Source of the DNA: Lachnospiraceae bacterium NC2008
GTDB taxonomy: Bacteria > Bacillota > Clostridia > Lachnospirales > Lachnospiraceae
Assembly: GCA_000687675.1 (NCBI GenBank)
Contig: JHWS01000012.1
Coordinates: 1 to 54,854 of the forward strand
Direction: 5' to 3'
DNA length: 54,854 nucleotides
Shown: positions 17,282-26,514 of the stretch, one piece after another
Layout of the letters: each line of letters starts with the position of its first letter
Numbering within the stretch: the stretch's first letter is position 1
The notes under the pieces: generated by a model
Databases searched by the model: none
What the model was told of the DNA's origin: nothing
Seen by the model: only the letters and a program-made list of their open reading frames with translations
Program-made: the position numbers and the translations under genes

Positions 17282-18970
17282 ATGAAGGAAAGAAAGGCGA
17301 AAGGAATTAAATTTCTAGCTATTTTTCTTATAGCTGGTCTTATACCATTAATACTTGTTACATTGATACTTGGAATCTATTGTACCAAGCTGGTAGATCA
17401 GGAAGTTGGAGAAGGGGAAGTTGGCAAGTTAAAAGCAGCTGCCTACGGACTCAATGAATATTTTGCATATGACGTTATTAATAACGGATATGTAGATTAT
17501 GATGAATATGCTGACCATGCATATGTTGAATCATTACAGGTTGCAGATGTTGAACTTACTTTATTTAAAGATGATACAAGATTTTTAACATCCTTAAAGA
17601 ACGCTGATGGTACATATAATGAAGGTACTAAGGCTAATGCAGATATATATGCAACTGTTAAAGCTGGTAATGATTATATAGGCGCCAATGTTGTGATCGG
17701 TGGTAAAAAGTACTTTGTTTACTATACACCAATTTACGCAGATGAAGCTAAGACACAGTTCTGGGGCATGGCATTTGCCGGTGTTCCTATGACAGTTTTT
17801 GAACAGGCTGTAAGTAAAGCAGTTAATGGTATCATACTTATAGCTATTATAAGTGCAGTTGTACTTGCAGTTATCCTTATAGCTGTTGCTATGAGATTTT
17901 CAAAAACAATTAACCAGATTGTTAAGAATGTTACTCTTTTCTCACATGGTAATATCGGTGAAAAAGAAAAGATTACATCTGTGTGCAAAGACTTTGATGA
18001 GATTGGAATTGCTCTTGATATACTTCAGGAACAACTGTCAGGTGCAGTTAGAGTGATTAAGGGTACAAGTGGTGAACTTGGTGAAGCAGTAATAAAGATG
18101 GACGGTATATCTGCAGACAACGCAGAAGGTGCAACTCAGATTTCGGGTGTTGTTGAACAGCTTGCTACTACTGCACAGTCTATGGCTGAAAGTGTTCAGA
18201 ATGCCAATGCTGCTATCATTAACATGGGCGAAGCTATTGATAATATTGCCGCAAGTTCAGATAATGTATCAGATAAGTCTCATCAGATGAGCGAAGATAA
18301 TGAAGCTGCTCTTAAGGATATGAGAGAAGTATTTGCTAGTAATGAGCGATCTGTTGAAGCTATTTCACAGATTAATGAGCAGACTGCAGAATGTACAGAA
18401 GCTGTAAGTTCTATCAGACATGCAGCAGATATTATTGCAGATATTGCAGGTCAGACAAATCTTCTTGCACTTAATGCTTCAATCGAGGCTGCTAGAGCTG
18501 GGGAGTCAGGTAAGGGCTTCGCAGTTGTTGCTGATAACATCAGAGTTCTTGCTGAACAGTCAGACAGATCTGTTCAGGATATTGCTAAGTCAGTTACAGA
18601 TGTAATTAATAAAGTTCAGAAGTGTGCTGACATGGCTGGTGATGCTAAGGGACTTATGGAAGAACAGCAAAAGCTTGTTCAGTCTGTATCAACAGGTATG
18701 GAACAGCTTAGTGCCAAGGTTAGTGAGGTTGCTGAAGAAATCACTATGGTTTCTGATGAAGTTAAGAATCTTAATACAGCTAAGGAATCAGTCCTTGGAA
18801 ATATTACAGAACTCTCTGCAATATCAGAAGAGAATGCTGCTTCAGCAGAGGAAGTATCGGTTACTATTGAGAATATTGCTAATGGTATTGCTGGTACAAA
18901 GGATGAGTCAGAACTTATGAGAGTTATGAGTGATAACCTCAGCGAGAAGATTCAGTTCTTCAATGAATAA
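17282..18970 (+). CDS. Methyl-accepting chemotaxis protein 1 (single-Cache type sensor)
   Basis: 562 residues. First membrane helix about 11-33, an extracytoplasmic sensor of about 150 residues (likely a single Cache fold, inferred from size and topology), second helix about 181-205, a HAMP linker, then the coiled-coil signalling domain with the conserved tip [20 protein letters not shown]. Receptors of this class couple through CheW to the CheA kinase; neither gene is nearby. GGAGGTGGGAGA precedes the ATG. A TATAAT lies about 45 bp upstream, but no flagellar-sigma box is convincing. Confidence 0.93.
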   Translation: MKERKAKGIKFLAIFLIAGLIPLILVTLILGIYCTKLVDQEVGEGEVGKLKAAAYGLNEYFAYDVINNGYVDYDEYADHAYVESLQVADVELTLFKDDTRFLTSLKNADGTYNEGTKANADIYATVKAGNDYIGANVVIGGKKYFVYYTPIYADEAKTQFWGMAFAGVPMTVFEQAVSKAVNGIILIAIISAVVLAVILIAVAMRFSKTINQIVKNVTLFSHGNIGEKEKITSVCKDFDEIGIALDILQEQLSGAVRVIKGTSGELGEAVIKMDGISADNAEGATQISGVVEQLATTAQSMAESVQNANAAIINMGEAIDNIAASSDNVSDKSHQMSEDNEAALKDMREVFASNERSVEAISQINEQTAECTEAVSSIRHAADIIADIAGQTNLLALNASIEAARAGESGKGFAVVADNIRVLAEQSDRSVQDIAKSVTDVINKVQKCADMAGDAKGLMEEQQKLVQSVSTGMEQLSAKVSEVAEEITMVSDEVKNLNTAKESVLGNITELSAISEENAASAEEVSVTIENIANGIAGTKDESELMRVMSDNLSEKIQFFNE

Positions 18971-19010
18971 AAACTTTGTAGTATAAAGGAAACAAATGGG
19001 GGATTAAAAG

Positions 19011-19041
19011 AGTGCATATCTTAATGGGTATGCACTTTTTT
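19011..19041 (+). terminator. Terminator of chemoreceptor gene 1
   Basis: AGTGCATATC (19011-19020) pairs with GGTATGCACT (19027-19036), followed by TTTTT. It lies about 40 bp after the stop codon. Confidence 0.85.
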
Positions 19042-19127
19042 AGTGTGGTTTAAGGCTTTTTGGTGTAACAAAAGATATATTTGTCTTATAATGGTATTGT
19101 TATGAAAAGAAAAGGGTGGAAATGATT

Positions 19128-20747
19128 ATGAGAGAAATACTTATAGGACTACTAATATTTAGTATCCTTGGGCTTTTTATTGAAAGCTTAGTAGTATATA
19201 AAAATCTTAAAACAAAACTGCATACATATCTTTTTTTAAACTGTCTGGCTATGCTTATCAACAATACGGGCTATCTTCTTCAGCTTCTTTCAAAAACTCA
19301 GGAAGAATATATATCATCGCTTAAGTTTTCTTATTTTGGAAGAATATGGGTAATCTATTCTCTCTTTATGTTCACTGTGGAGCTGTGTCATATTAAAATA
19401 CCTAAAATATTAGCAAGAGCGCTAGTATTTATCGATGTTGCTTCATATTTTGCTATTATTACTCTTAATAATCATAGCTTATATTATAAAAATTATCATT
19501 TTACGGTTAATAAAGGAGTGCCGGTATTGATAACTGATGCAGGTATAATGCATGATGTATATATGCAGGGGCAGATAGTTATGATTATTCTTGCACTTTA
19601 CTGGATCATTTATACCCTCAGGGGGCTTGTCAATGAAAGAGCCAGAAAACGTTTAAAGGTTCTTCTAGCAGGATTTTTACTTAGCTCTATGTGTTTTATT
19701 TTCCAAATATCTCATACATTCAGCCTTACCAATAGATTTGATATAACCCAGTACGGTAACATAGCCATAACTGTCAGCATGTTTATAGTTATTTTCAAAT
19801 ATAATCTTTTGGGGATAATAGATGCTGCCAAAGAATATATTATCGACAGTTTATCAGAGGGCGTTATAGCTGTTGATGAAAGAGGAGTCGTAAAATATTA
19901 TAATGACCATGCTCGTTTGCTCTATCCCTTATTAGATACCGATCCTGCAATGGCTGTTGAAGAAGTTAAGGAAGCTGTACTTCTAGGGGAGACTATTTAT
20001 AAAAATGAAAGATACTATACTCTTGAAGAAAAAGAATTGACAGATAAGGGTGAATATTTTGGTAAATTATATGCTTTGGTAGATACGACAGTATTAAAGC
20101 AAAATGAATATAAACTTAAATCAGAAGCGGCTGCCCTGGAAAAGGCTGCAGTAGGTATGAAAGAAAGGCTTCTTTCTACTGAGGAGCTTATCCAGCAGGA
20201 CAGGGCATTAAGACATGACCGAAGGCATTTTGAGGCCTTGATTCTTTCTCTTTTAAGAGATGGAAAAACAGAAGAGGCAATGAGGTGTCTTGAAGAAAGG
20301 ATGAATACAGAGCCACGCTATTCAACAAAATACTGCGACAATGCTACTGTCAATGCAGCTCTTACCCATTACGTTAACGTAGCTGAGAAGAATGATATTA
20401 ATATTAAGGTAGCTACTCATATCCCTAATGAACTTGGTGTAGATGAGATGAAGCTTGCCATAGCAATTTCAAACCTTATTGAGAATGCTATCCATGCCTG
20501 CGAGAAGCAGACAGAAGGAAGTAAATATATAGACATAAGCTCTAAGTTTAAGAATCAGCTTCTTTTTGAAATTACGAATTCCTGTGACAAGAAGGTTGTA
20601 CTTGATGATGATGGACATCCGTTTTCATTAGAGGCGGGCCATGGTATAGGAACCAGAAGTATATTGTCTTTTATAGAGGAAACTGACAGCGATATAAGAT
20701 ATATTGCGGAAGATAATAAATTTACTGTACGAATGATTATTGGTTAA
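19128..20747 (+). CDS. Orphan 7TM sensor histidine kinase with PAS and GHKL ATPase domains
   Basis: About 539 residues. Seven hydrophobic segments fill roughly residues 1-230, matching the N-terminal 7TM histidine-kinase sensor architecture. A PAS-like region follows (SLSEGVIAVDERGVVKYYN), then a coiled coil and the His box in LRHDRRHFEAL. The ATPase has the N box NLIENAIHAC and G box GHGIGTRSI; this kinase style is like AgrC/DcuS/LytS relatives. No response regulator is adjacent, so its partner is unknown. GTG 19116 and ATG 19122 are in frame, but the GTG is inside the ribosome site AAGGGTGG; ATG 19128 has the best spacing. Confidence 0.85.
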   Translation: MREILIGLLIFSILGLFIESLVVYKNLKTKLHTYLFLNCLAMLINNTGYLLQLLSKTQEEYISSLKFSYFGRIWVIYSLFMFTVELCHIKIPKILARALVFIDVASYFAIITLNNHSLYYKNYHFTVNKGVPVLITDAGIMHDVYMQGQIVMIILALYWIIYTLRGLVNERARKRLKVLLAGFLLSSMCFIFQISHTFSLTNRFDITQYGNIAITVSMFIVIFKYNLLGIIDAAKEYIIDSLSEGVIAVDERGVVKYYNDHARLLYPLLDTDPAMAVEEVKEAVLLGETIYKNERYYTLEEKELTDKGEYFGKLYALVDTTVLKQNEYKLKSEAAALEKAAVGMKERLLSTEELIQQDRALRHDRRHFEALILSLLRDGKTEEAMRCLEERMNTEPRYSTKYCDNATVNAALTHYVNVAEKNDINIKVATHIPNELGVDEMKLAIAISNLIENAIHACEKQTEGSKYIDISSKFKNQLLFEITNSCDKKVVLDDDGHPFSLEAGHGIGTRSILSFIEETDSDIRYIAEDNKFTVRMIIG

Positions 20748-20915
20748 AATAGTTAACCATTATTCATATCATATAACGCATATAAATCGTGCAAAATCAC
20801 CAAAAATCTACAAGAGAATATTAGGAACTATTTCGATATACTAGCATTAGTTAGAAGCGTATAATTATTACATTATTCTATTACTAACGTTTGTTATGAT
20901 TGGAGGGGACTAGAT

Positions 20916-22676
20916 ATGAAGAAACTATTTGCAAAAAGTAACATGTCGTTTATGGCTGCACTGCAATTACTTGTACTTCCTGTGGTTATCTGCCTGATTG
21001 TAGTGATTGTAATGCTGGGGCAGAGGATGAATGGTACATTTGATGATGCTGAAAAGCTGTTCAATGATACTTTGTATACCATTAACAATAAACTTGTTAA
21101 TGGTGATAGAGATCTTTATCAGGCGATGAATGCTGCAAGGCAGTATATGAGTGTATATGATGCCGGTGCTAATCTTGATGCAGAAACGGCAAAGACACTT
21201 ATGGATGAAAAAGAAGGGGATTACAATGAAAATATTCAGCAGACTGTTGAAAGAGTAAACGGTGCAGTTGAGATTGCCAAGAAAAATCCAAAACTATATA
21301 CCGAGATGAAACTTGACGGAAAGTCATTTAAAGATTATGCGGACGAATTTGAAACTAATCTGAATGCTTGGTATGGAACATTTGATTACAAGACACAGGA
21401 AGGTGATCTTTCTGCATTTAACGAACAGTTTGAAATCACAAGAGATTCAATATCTAATATGACAGATATTGTTGAGGCCTGGGCTGAAGAAGAGAATAAA
21501 GCAGCACGTAAAGATATTAGAGCCAAGGTTACAGGAATAAGCATAACTCTCGGCGCAATAATAATTGCTCTTTATATACTCGTACTTATAACAGCAAAGT
21601 CACTTTCAGATGGCATAAGAAGAGTAGAAAAAGGCATTAATAATATGGCTGATGGAGATTTTGTTACTCACCTTGATGTTGCTTCTCCTGTAAAAGAGTT
21701 CAGGGAAATAGCAGAGGCGGCAGAGGATATGAGACATAAACTCCATGAGTCGCTTAAAAAGATAGTTTCAGGTGCTGAAACAGTTGATGAAGGAGCTTCT
21801 GTAGCTAAAGACAGAATAACAGACAGCCAGAAGGCTACCAATGATATTAATCAGGCAGTATCAGATCTTGCCAATGGTGCAACAGCTATGGCAACAGATG
21901 TACAATCTACAGCAGGTATTACAGTTAGTATTGGTAATGCTGTTGAAGAAGTTCTAAGTGCTGCAAATTCTAACCTTGAAAAAGGTACAAGCGTTATGGA
22001 AGAGTCTACTGGTGTTAAAGACCAGCTTGGCGGACTTGTTTCAGCTGGTGAAAATACAAGACAGAAAGCTATTCGTGTATCTGAATCTGTTGAAGAAACA
22101 GCAGCTGTTGTTACACAGATTAGTCAGGCAGCTGAACTTATCATATCAATTGCTAACCAGACAAACCTCTTAGCACTTAATGCATCTATTGAGGCTGCAA
22201 GAGCTGGTGAGGCAGGTAAGGGCTTCGCAGTTGTTGCTGATAATATTAAGGATCTTGCTGAAGAATCTAATGGAGCTGCTAATGAGATTTCTGGTATGCT
22301 TACAAAGATTACTTCACTTTCTGATCAGAACAAGGAACTTACTGATGAAATCAGAAAGGCAACAGAAGATGAAGCGGATGCTCTTAATAGCATGAGCGAC
22401 TCATTTGAAAAGATGCTTTCTATGCTTAAGGAAACAGAAGAAGGCAACAATAAGATTGTTTCGCTTGTTGAAACACTTGAGAACAATAAGAACAAGATTC
22501 TTGAATCTGTTGAATCACTTTCATCTGTATCAGAAGAAAATGCTGCATCAACAGAAGAAACAAGTGCTTCACTTTCTATGCTTGATACAAACATGGCCAA
22601 TGTAGTTGAGCAGGCTGAAACACTTAAACAGGTAGCTATCGATCTTAGAGAAGATGTAAAGATGTTTACTATCTAA
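20916..22676 (+). CDS. Methyl-accepting chemotaxis protein 2 (helical sensor domain)
   Basis: 586 residues. Membrane helix about 13-35; a sensor of about 170 residues predicted to be mostly helical (4HB/HBM-like, from sequence character only); second helix about 207-230; HAMP; signalling domain with tip [27 protein letters not shown] precedes the ATG. The 168-bp upstream gap is A/T-rich; a TATAAT at about 20862 is the only promoter-like box I see. It has its own terminator. Confidence 0.93.
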   Translation: MKKLFAKSNMSFMAALQLLVLPVVICLIVVIVMLGQRMNGTFDDAEKLFNDTLYTINNKLVNGDRDLYQAMNAARQYMSVYDAGANLDAETAKTLMDEKEGDYNENIQQTVERVNGAVEIAKKNPKLYTEMKLDGKSFKDYADEFETNLNAWYGTFDYKTQEGDLSAFNEQFEITRDSISNMTDIVEAWAEEENKAARKDIRAKVTGISITLGAIIIALYILVLITAKSLSDGIRRVEKGINNMADGDFVTHLDVASPVKEFREIAEAAEDMRHKLHESLKKIVSGAETVDEGASVAKDRITDSQKATNDINQAVSDLANGATAMATDVQSTAGITVSIGNAVEEVLSAANSNLEKGTSVMEESTGVKDQLGGLVSAGENTRQKAIRVSESVEETAAVVTQISQAAELIISIANQTNLLALNASIEAARAGEAGKGFAVVADNIKDLAEESNGAANEISGMLTKITSLSDQNKELTDEIRKATEDEADALNSMSDSFEKMLSMLKETEEGNNKIVSLVETLENNKNKILESVESLSSVSEENAASTEETSASLSMLDTNMANVVEQAETLKQVAIDLREDVKMFTI

Positions 22677-22707
22677 TTATCAAAAACAAAACTAACGACC
22701 CATATAG

Positions 22708-22763
22708 AACCCTCAGCGTCCTTAATATTTTTAGATGTATTAAGGATACTGGGGGTTTAATTT
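22708..22763 (+). terminator. Terminator of chemoreceptor gene 2
   Basis: Long hairpin: AACCCTCAG (22708-22716) with CTGGGGGTT (22749-22757) plus inner perfect TCCTTAATA/TATTAAGGA (22719-22727 with 22738-22746), followed by a T-rich tract. Confidence 0.88.
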
Positions 22764-22885
22764 TTGATAAAACTGTACAATATAACCAATAAAATGCTAA
22801 ATAATGATTAGACTATTATGCAAAAGTGTGATAAAATATTAAACGATAGTTAAGCTATCTAAAATTGTTTTGCGGGGAGATTATC

Positions 22886-24901
22886 ATGAAAGGTAAAAAG
22901 AGGAAATCACTTAAAAAGACACTTCTTAGTAAGATTATCATCTATGTGGCTATTATCATAGTGATCATCACACAGGTAAGCATAAAGCTTGCAGCTGATA
23001 ATATTATTTCTTTAACAAATAATATTCTTGCAAGAGAGTCTGTAACATATGCTAACCAGATTCACAGTTGGTGGAGCGGAGTAGAGGAAAGAGTAAATCA
23101 GACAGCACAGGTTATCAAGACTTTGCCTAGAACTTCATTTGACGATTTGCTTGTACTTCTTCTTGAACTTACTGAGTCAGATCCTGATTCACAGGATATT
23201 TATATGGCATTTGGAAATCTGAATTTGTTCCTGGATGGTTCTGGATGGGTACCTGATGATACCTTTGTATTTACTGACAGACCATGGTATACAGGGGCGT
23301 TAGAAAAGAAGGGAGAGATATACTCTTCTGAGCCATATGTAGATGCATCTACAGGAAAAACATGTCTGGCTTGTTCTGTTATGCTTGATGAGAGTGTAGT
23401 ACTCAGCTCAGATATTAACTTTGACAAAGTAGCTGAAAAAGTAAAAACTTTCGATTCTATATCTAAAGATGCAAAATATTACATAATCAATAAGGAAACA
23501 AAAGATATCCTTGTTAGTAATGTAGAATCATCAGTTGGTCAGACACTTGATAATACAACAGATCCTATTGCTGCAGGAATCAATCCTATTTTTGGTAAAT
23601 TAGATACAAGTATAAAGGCTGATGGTGGAAAAGTAATAACTGCTAAAACCAAGGCTGGCGGTATGATGTTTACAGCTACAGATATTGAAGGTACATCGTG
23701 GGTGGTAGTAAGCGCAGTTCCTTCAACCTTAATCAGTGATAAGATGATTCAGGTTATGGTAATAACTTTTGTAAGTGCCATCATATTCCTTGCTATCTTA
23801 TCTGCTATTTTATACTACATAATCAGCAAGGCAATTAATCCTGTAACTACTATTACAGAACGTATAACTGATATAACAAAGGGCGACTTTACAGTTAAGA
23901 TTATTCCAGAAGGCAACAATGAGATAACTACACTTAGTGAAAGCCTGAATGAATATATTGAAAAGATGAGAGAGACGCTTAACAGCCTTTCTGACATATC
24001 AGGACAGATGAATTCGCGGGCAGGAGAGTGTTTCGAAATATCACAGGCTCTTTCTGATGCAAACCATGATCAGGGAGAATCAATTGACAAACTTAATGTT
24101 ACTCTTGGTGAGATGAACAGGTCTATTGAGGAAGTTGCTCAGGCAGCTACTGAACTTGCCATGACATCTGGTCAGCTTGCACAAAATGCAGATGATGTTA
24201 AGACACTTTGCGATGAAACACTTGAAGCATCTGCAAGTGGTAAGGACGAGATGGAGAGTATGACAAAGAATGTTAATACTCTTAGTGAAACTATTAAAGA
24301 ACTTACAACTCTTATAAAAGCTATGGGCAAGTCTGTTGAAGAGATTACAGGTATCACAGATACAATCAATGCAATATCAGAACAGACTAACTTACTTTCT
24401 CTTAATGCTTCTATCGAGGCGGCAAGAGCAGGAGAAATGGGTAAAGGATTTGCAGTAGTAGCCAGCGAGGTTGGTGCTCTTGCCAGCCAGTCTTCAAGCT
24501 CAACAGATACTATTCGTAAACTTATTGATGATGTTACAAAGACCATCTTTGAGATTAATGAAAAGGCAGATATCTGTGCAAGGGATATGGAAGCATGCAT
24601 TAGCGGTGTTAACGGAGCCAATGAATCATTTAATAAGATATATGGAGATGTTGCAAAAGCAACAGAAGGAATTATAGAGATTACTTCCGGTATCGATAAG
24701 ATTAATGATGTTGCTTCAAACAATGCTGCATCAACTGAGGAGCAGGCATCAAGTATCAACGAGGTCCTTGGCCTAAGTGAACATATTGTATCAGCAAGCA
24801 ATATGCTTAAGACCGAGACTAACAATATTACCAATGTATCAGAAAACCTTAACAAGTATTCAGATGAGATTAATTCAAATCTTTCTAAGTACACGGTATA
24901 A
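22886..24901 (+). CDS. Methyl-accepting chemotaxis protein 3 (dCache-type sensor)
   Basis: 671 residues from ATG 22886, chosen because GGGGAG lies 7 bp upstream; a longer reading from TTG 22865 would begin before that site. Membrane helix about 12-32; a sensor of about 250 residues with the double-Cache hallmark [20 protein letters not shown] and a second Cache lobe ending [11 protein letters not shown]; second helix about 290-315; HAMP; signalling domain with tip [20 protein letters not shown]. dCache receptors usually bind amino acids or small organic acids. Followed by a strong terminator. Confidence 0.94.
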   Translation: MKGKKRKSLKKTLLSKIIIYVAIIIVIITQVSIKLAADNIISLTNNILARESVTYANQIHSWWSGVEERVNQTAQVIKTLPRTSFDDLLVLLLELTESDPDSQDIYMAFGNLNLFLDGSGWVPDDTFVFTDRPWYTGALEKKGEIYSSEPYVDASTGKTCLACSVMLDESVVLSSDINFDKVAEKVKTFDSISKDAKYYIINKETKDILVSNVESSVGQTLDNTTDPIAAGINPIFGKLDTSIKADGGKVITAKTKAGGMMFTATDIEGTSWVVVSAVPSTLISDKMIQVMVITFVSAIIFLAILSAILYYIISKAINPVTTITERITDITKGDFTVKIIPEGNNEITTLSESLNEYIEKMRETLNSLSDISGQMNSRAGECFEISQALSDANHDQGESIDKLNVTLGEMNRSIEEVAQAATELAMTSGQLAQNADDVKTLCDETLEASASGKDEMESMTKNVNTLSETIKELTTLIKAMGKSVEEITGITDTINAISEQTNLLSLNASIEAARAGEMGKGFAVVASEVGALASQSSSSTDTIRKLIDDVTKTIFEINEKADICARDMEACISGVNGANESFNKIYGDVAKATEGIIEITSGIDKINDVASNNAASTEEQASSINEVLGLSEHIVSASNMLKTETNNITNVSENLNKYSDEINSNLSKYTV

Positions 24902-24944
24902 AAAAAATCAATTTTTAACCCCGTATATTGATACAGTATAATTG

Positions 24945-24976
24945 AAGCACCTAACCAATATGGTTAGGTGCTTTTT
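24945..24976 (+). terminator. Strong terminator between chemoreceptor gene 3 and the tRNA-like sequence
   Basis: AAGCACCTAACCA (24945-24957) pairs perfectly with TGGTTAGGTGCTT (24961-24973) over a 3-nt loop, followed by TTT. A TATAAT at 24937-24942 sits just upstream, so transcripts starting there would meet this hairpin before the tRNA-like sequence at 24978. Confidence 0.9.
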
Positions 24977-24977
24977 A

Positions 24978-25048
24978 GATGTCATAGCTCAACAGGCAGA
25001 GCAGGGCCTCATAAACCTACGATGTCGGTTCGACTCCGGCTGGCATCA
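24978..25048 (+). tRNA. Degenerate tRNA-Met(CAU)-like sequence
   Basis: A cloverleaf of 71 nt can be drawn. The acceptor stem is 7 bp (GATGTCA with TGGCATC, one G-U), the D-stem GCTC/GAGC is intact with an 8-nt GG-containing loop, and the T-arm GTCGG-TTCGACT-CCGGC is intact with a discriminator A. The anticodon arm is damaged: with CAU placed after the conserved T, only about three stem pairs form (27-29 with 39-41) and the arm appears one base short. CCA is not encoded. It could be a decayed elongator tRNA-Met or an integration-site remnant. It lies exactly where base composition changes. Confidence 0.5.
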
Positions 25049-25362
25049 TGTCTTCATTTATTGTGAATCTGGAAGATGATATGAGCCTTATCTACAGTAT
25101 CTTAAAACCGGTTTTAAGGAAGGCATCAGAGGATGATTATTCCGGATTTCCACCAACGCTTCTTGGCTTTGGTGGAGATGAGATGATGTCCGGAGATGCT
25201 CCCGATTATGAGGCAGCCTTTAAACGAAGCGGCATGAAGGATTACAGCATACAGATTGAGCCTGATACGTTCCATGCATATCCTGCGTTCGCTTTTACTC
25301 CGGAGGGACGAAAGGGAGAACAGCAGGTTATAGATTATATAAAGGAAAAGATGAGCGGTTGA
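25048..25362 (+). pseudogene. C-terminal fragment of an alpha/beta-hydrolase (acetyl-esterase/lipase type)
   Basis: The open frame of 104 codons begins at the last base of the tRNA-like sequence and has no ribosome binding site. The protein matches only the end of an alpha/beta-hydrolase-3/esterase: PPTLLGFGGDEMMSGDAPDYE carries the catalytic Asp region and DTFHAYPAFAF the catalytic His; the nucleophile Ser and oxyanion hole are missing. Base composition is richer in G/C than the chemoreceptor genes. Best read as a truncated, non-functional copy brought in or cut at the tRNA boundary. Confidence 0.7.
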
Positions 25363-25442
25363 TCGGAGGGGCAAGATAGCGTTAGAAGGATTCTTGCGTT
25401 CCTTGAGGGATGGAATTGATGGATTTACGGGTTCATGGAAAA

Positions 25443-25471
25443 GGCCTGCGGAAAATCCGCAGGCCCATTTT
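25443..25471. terminator. Bidirectional-type terminator between esterase fragment and hsp20
   Basis: GGCCTGCGGA (25443-25452) pairs perfectly with TCCGCAGGCC (25456-25465). Plus-strand readers meet ATTTTAT after it; minus-strand readers (hsp20) meet TTTTCC. It lies 10 bp from the hsp20 stop. Confidence 0.8.
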
Positions 25472-25475
25472 ATCG

Positions 25476-25925
25476 TCATCCTTCGATGAGTATCTGTTTC
25501 TTTTCGGGAAGATTCTCTTTGTCCTTCTTAGGAAGGGTGAGATTTAAGACACCGTGCTTGAAGCTTGCCTTGATATCCTCCTCGGTGATGTTCTTGCCGA
25601 CATAGAAGCTTCTCTGCATTGATCCGGAATAACGCTCCTGCCTGATAAGTTTGCCCTTCTTATCCTTTTCGTCCTTATCCAGACCCTTGTTTGCGCTGAC
25701 AATGAGATATCCATTGTTCAGCTCCAGACCAATCTCTTCTTTCTTGAATCCGGGCAGGTCGATATCTACTTCGTAGTGATCGTCATGCTCACGAACATCG
25801 GTCTTCATCATCCTGTCGGCGTGCCTGCCGTAAAGCTTTCTTTCGGTTCGATCCAAATCTCTGAAATCCGGGAATGCGAACCAGTCGTCAAATAAATCTT
25901 CTCCAAAAATACTAGGTCTTAACAT
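25476..25925 (-). CDS. hsp20: Small heat-shock protein Hsp20 (alpha-crystallin family)
   Basis: 149 residues from ATG 25925. An ATP-independent holdase chaperone that binds unfolding proteins. Residues about 38-140 form the alpha-crystallin domain (DVREHDDHYEVDIDLPGFKKEEI, then the conserved GVLNLTLPKK). A reading from TTG 25949 is possible, but AAGGAGG lies within that extension 7-8 nt before the ATG. Transcribed against its neighbours from a CIRCE-controlled promoter, so HrcA repression is expected. Codons are more G/C-rich than in flanking genes, suggesting different origin. Confidence 0.93.
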   Translation of the reverse strand: MLRPSIFGEDLFDDWFAFPDFRDLDRTERKLYGRHADRMMKTDVREHDDHYEVDIDLPGFKKEEIGLELNNGYLIVSANKGLDKDEKDKKGKLIRQERYSGSMQRSFYVGKNITEEDIKASFKHGVLNLTLPKKDKENLPEKKQILIEG

Positions 25926-26041
25926 AATGATTACCTCCTTTTCACTCAATACTGTTAATAGCTACTGAGCAAGGGGAAGGAGGGATTAGATCATTGGAAC
26001 ATCCCGTTCTTTTGGTCTTCTCTGTTCCTCTGTTCGATTAT

Positions 26042-26070
26042 GTTATAACACTTAAATTAGCACTCGTCAA
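26042..26070 (-). promoter_or_regulatory. Sigma-A promoter of hsp20
   Basis: On the minus strand, -35 TTGACG (26070-26065) and -10 TATAAC (26047-26042) are separated by exactly 17 bp. The -35 lies in the spacer of the CIRCE element, so HrcA binding would block RNA polymerase. The leader is about 110 nt. Confidence 0.85.
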
Positions 26071-26083
26071 GCGAGAGTGCTAA
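26057..26083. promoter_or_regulatory. CIRCE operator (HrcA binding site), perfect consensus
   Basis: TTAGCACTC, nine spacer bases, GAGTGCTAA: an exact match to the CIRCE inverted repeat bound by the heat-shock repressor HrcA. Usually found before groESL or dnaK operons; here it controls hsp20. hrcA itself is not in this window. Confidence 0.95.
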
Positions 26084-26186
26084 CAATATTTGTGAAGTAT
26101 TTGTGAACTGTCTATGCCGCGTATGCAGACTGCACATATACATGACTATAGTCAAATGCCCGGTGCTGTTTTTTAATGCCATGTTT

Positions 26187-26227
26187 CTATTAGCCAAAAG
26201 CAGAAAGAAATTAAAAATGGCTAATAG
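26187..26227. repeat. 10-bp perfect inverted repeat upstream of a broken mini-gene
   Basis: CTATTAGCCA (26187-26196) and TGGCTAATAG (26218-26227), 21 bp apart. There is no T run, so a regulator site or palindromic remnant is more likely than a terminator. Between hsp20's promoter and the start at 26334 there is otherwise only A/T-rich sequence. Confidence 0.6.
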
Positions 26228-26267
26228 ATATAAGATTCTGAATTAAAATGTAAATTTTGAAATTACA

Positions 26268-26297
26268 GTTAGCTATGACTAACAAAAAAGTTATAAT
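26268..26297 (+). promoter_or_regulatory. Promoter with overlapping TTAG/CTAA palindrome
   Basis: TATAAT at 26292-26297 is preceded at about 17 bp by a weak -35 (TTAGCT). GTTAG-N6-CTAAC, about 26268-26283, overlaps the -35 and resembles the outline of DtxR/IdeR-type metal-regulator boxes. It lies 36 bp before the ATG at 26334. Regulator identity is inference. Confidence 0.4.
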
Positions 26298-26333
26298 GAC
26301 GATATATATGGATAGAAGCGGAGGAAAAAGCAT

Positions 26334-26458
26334 ATGAAGTCAAAACAAAGAATATTATTTGGATGTTATGCAATGGTACTTGCTATTATTGGGGGTCGGT
26401 ACAGATAGCTGTTCTTTTTTTATTAGCACTTTTGAATTGTGTATTCCTTACTGGATGA
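26334..26458 (+). pseudogene. Frameshifted two-helix mini membrane protein
   Basis: ATG 26334 follows a strong ribosome site (GGAGG) and encodes MKSKQRILFGCYAMVLAIIGG, then hits TAG at 26406 after a run of five G (26391-26395). One extra G would join it to SVQIAVLFLLALLNCVFLTG ending at TGA 26456-26458, giving a protein of about 41 residues with two hydrophobic helices. The exact joining of two membrane-like halves suggests a recent frameshift, a phase-variable run or a sequencing error. No family recognised. Confidence 0.5.
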
Positions 26459-26514
26459 GGATTCTGTATAATTGAAGACAGTGAAATTAACAAATCGGGA
26501 TCTGGTGAAGAAAA

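Noticed and set aside
20840-20860. A sigma-28-like CGATAT box before the second chemoreceptor gene
   Set aside because: The TAAA-type upstream element is missing at the required spacing.
24172-24894. A 240-codon open frame on the minus strand opposite the third chemoreceptor
   Set aside because: It mirrors the coiled-coil coding sequence of the receptor, has no ribosome site and shows repetitive Ser/Leu/Ile composition typical of an antisense shadow.
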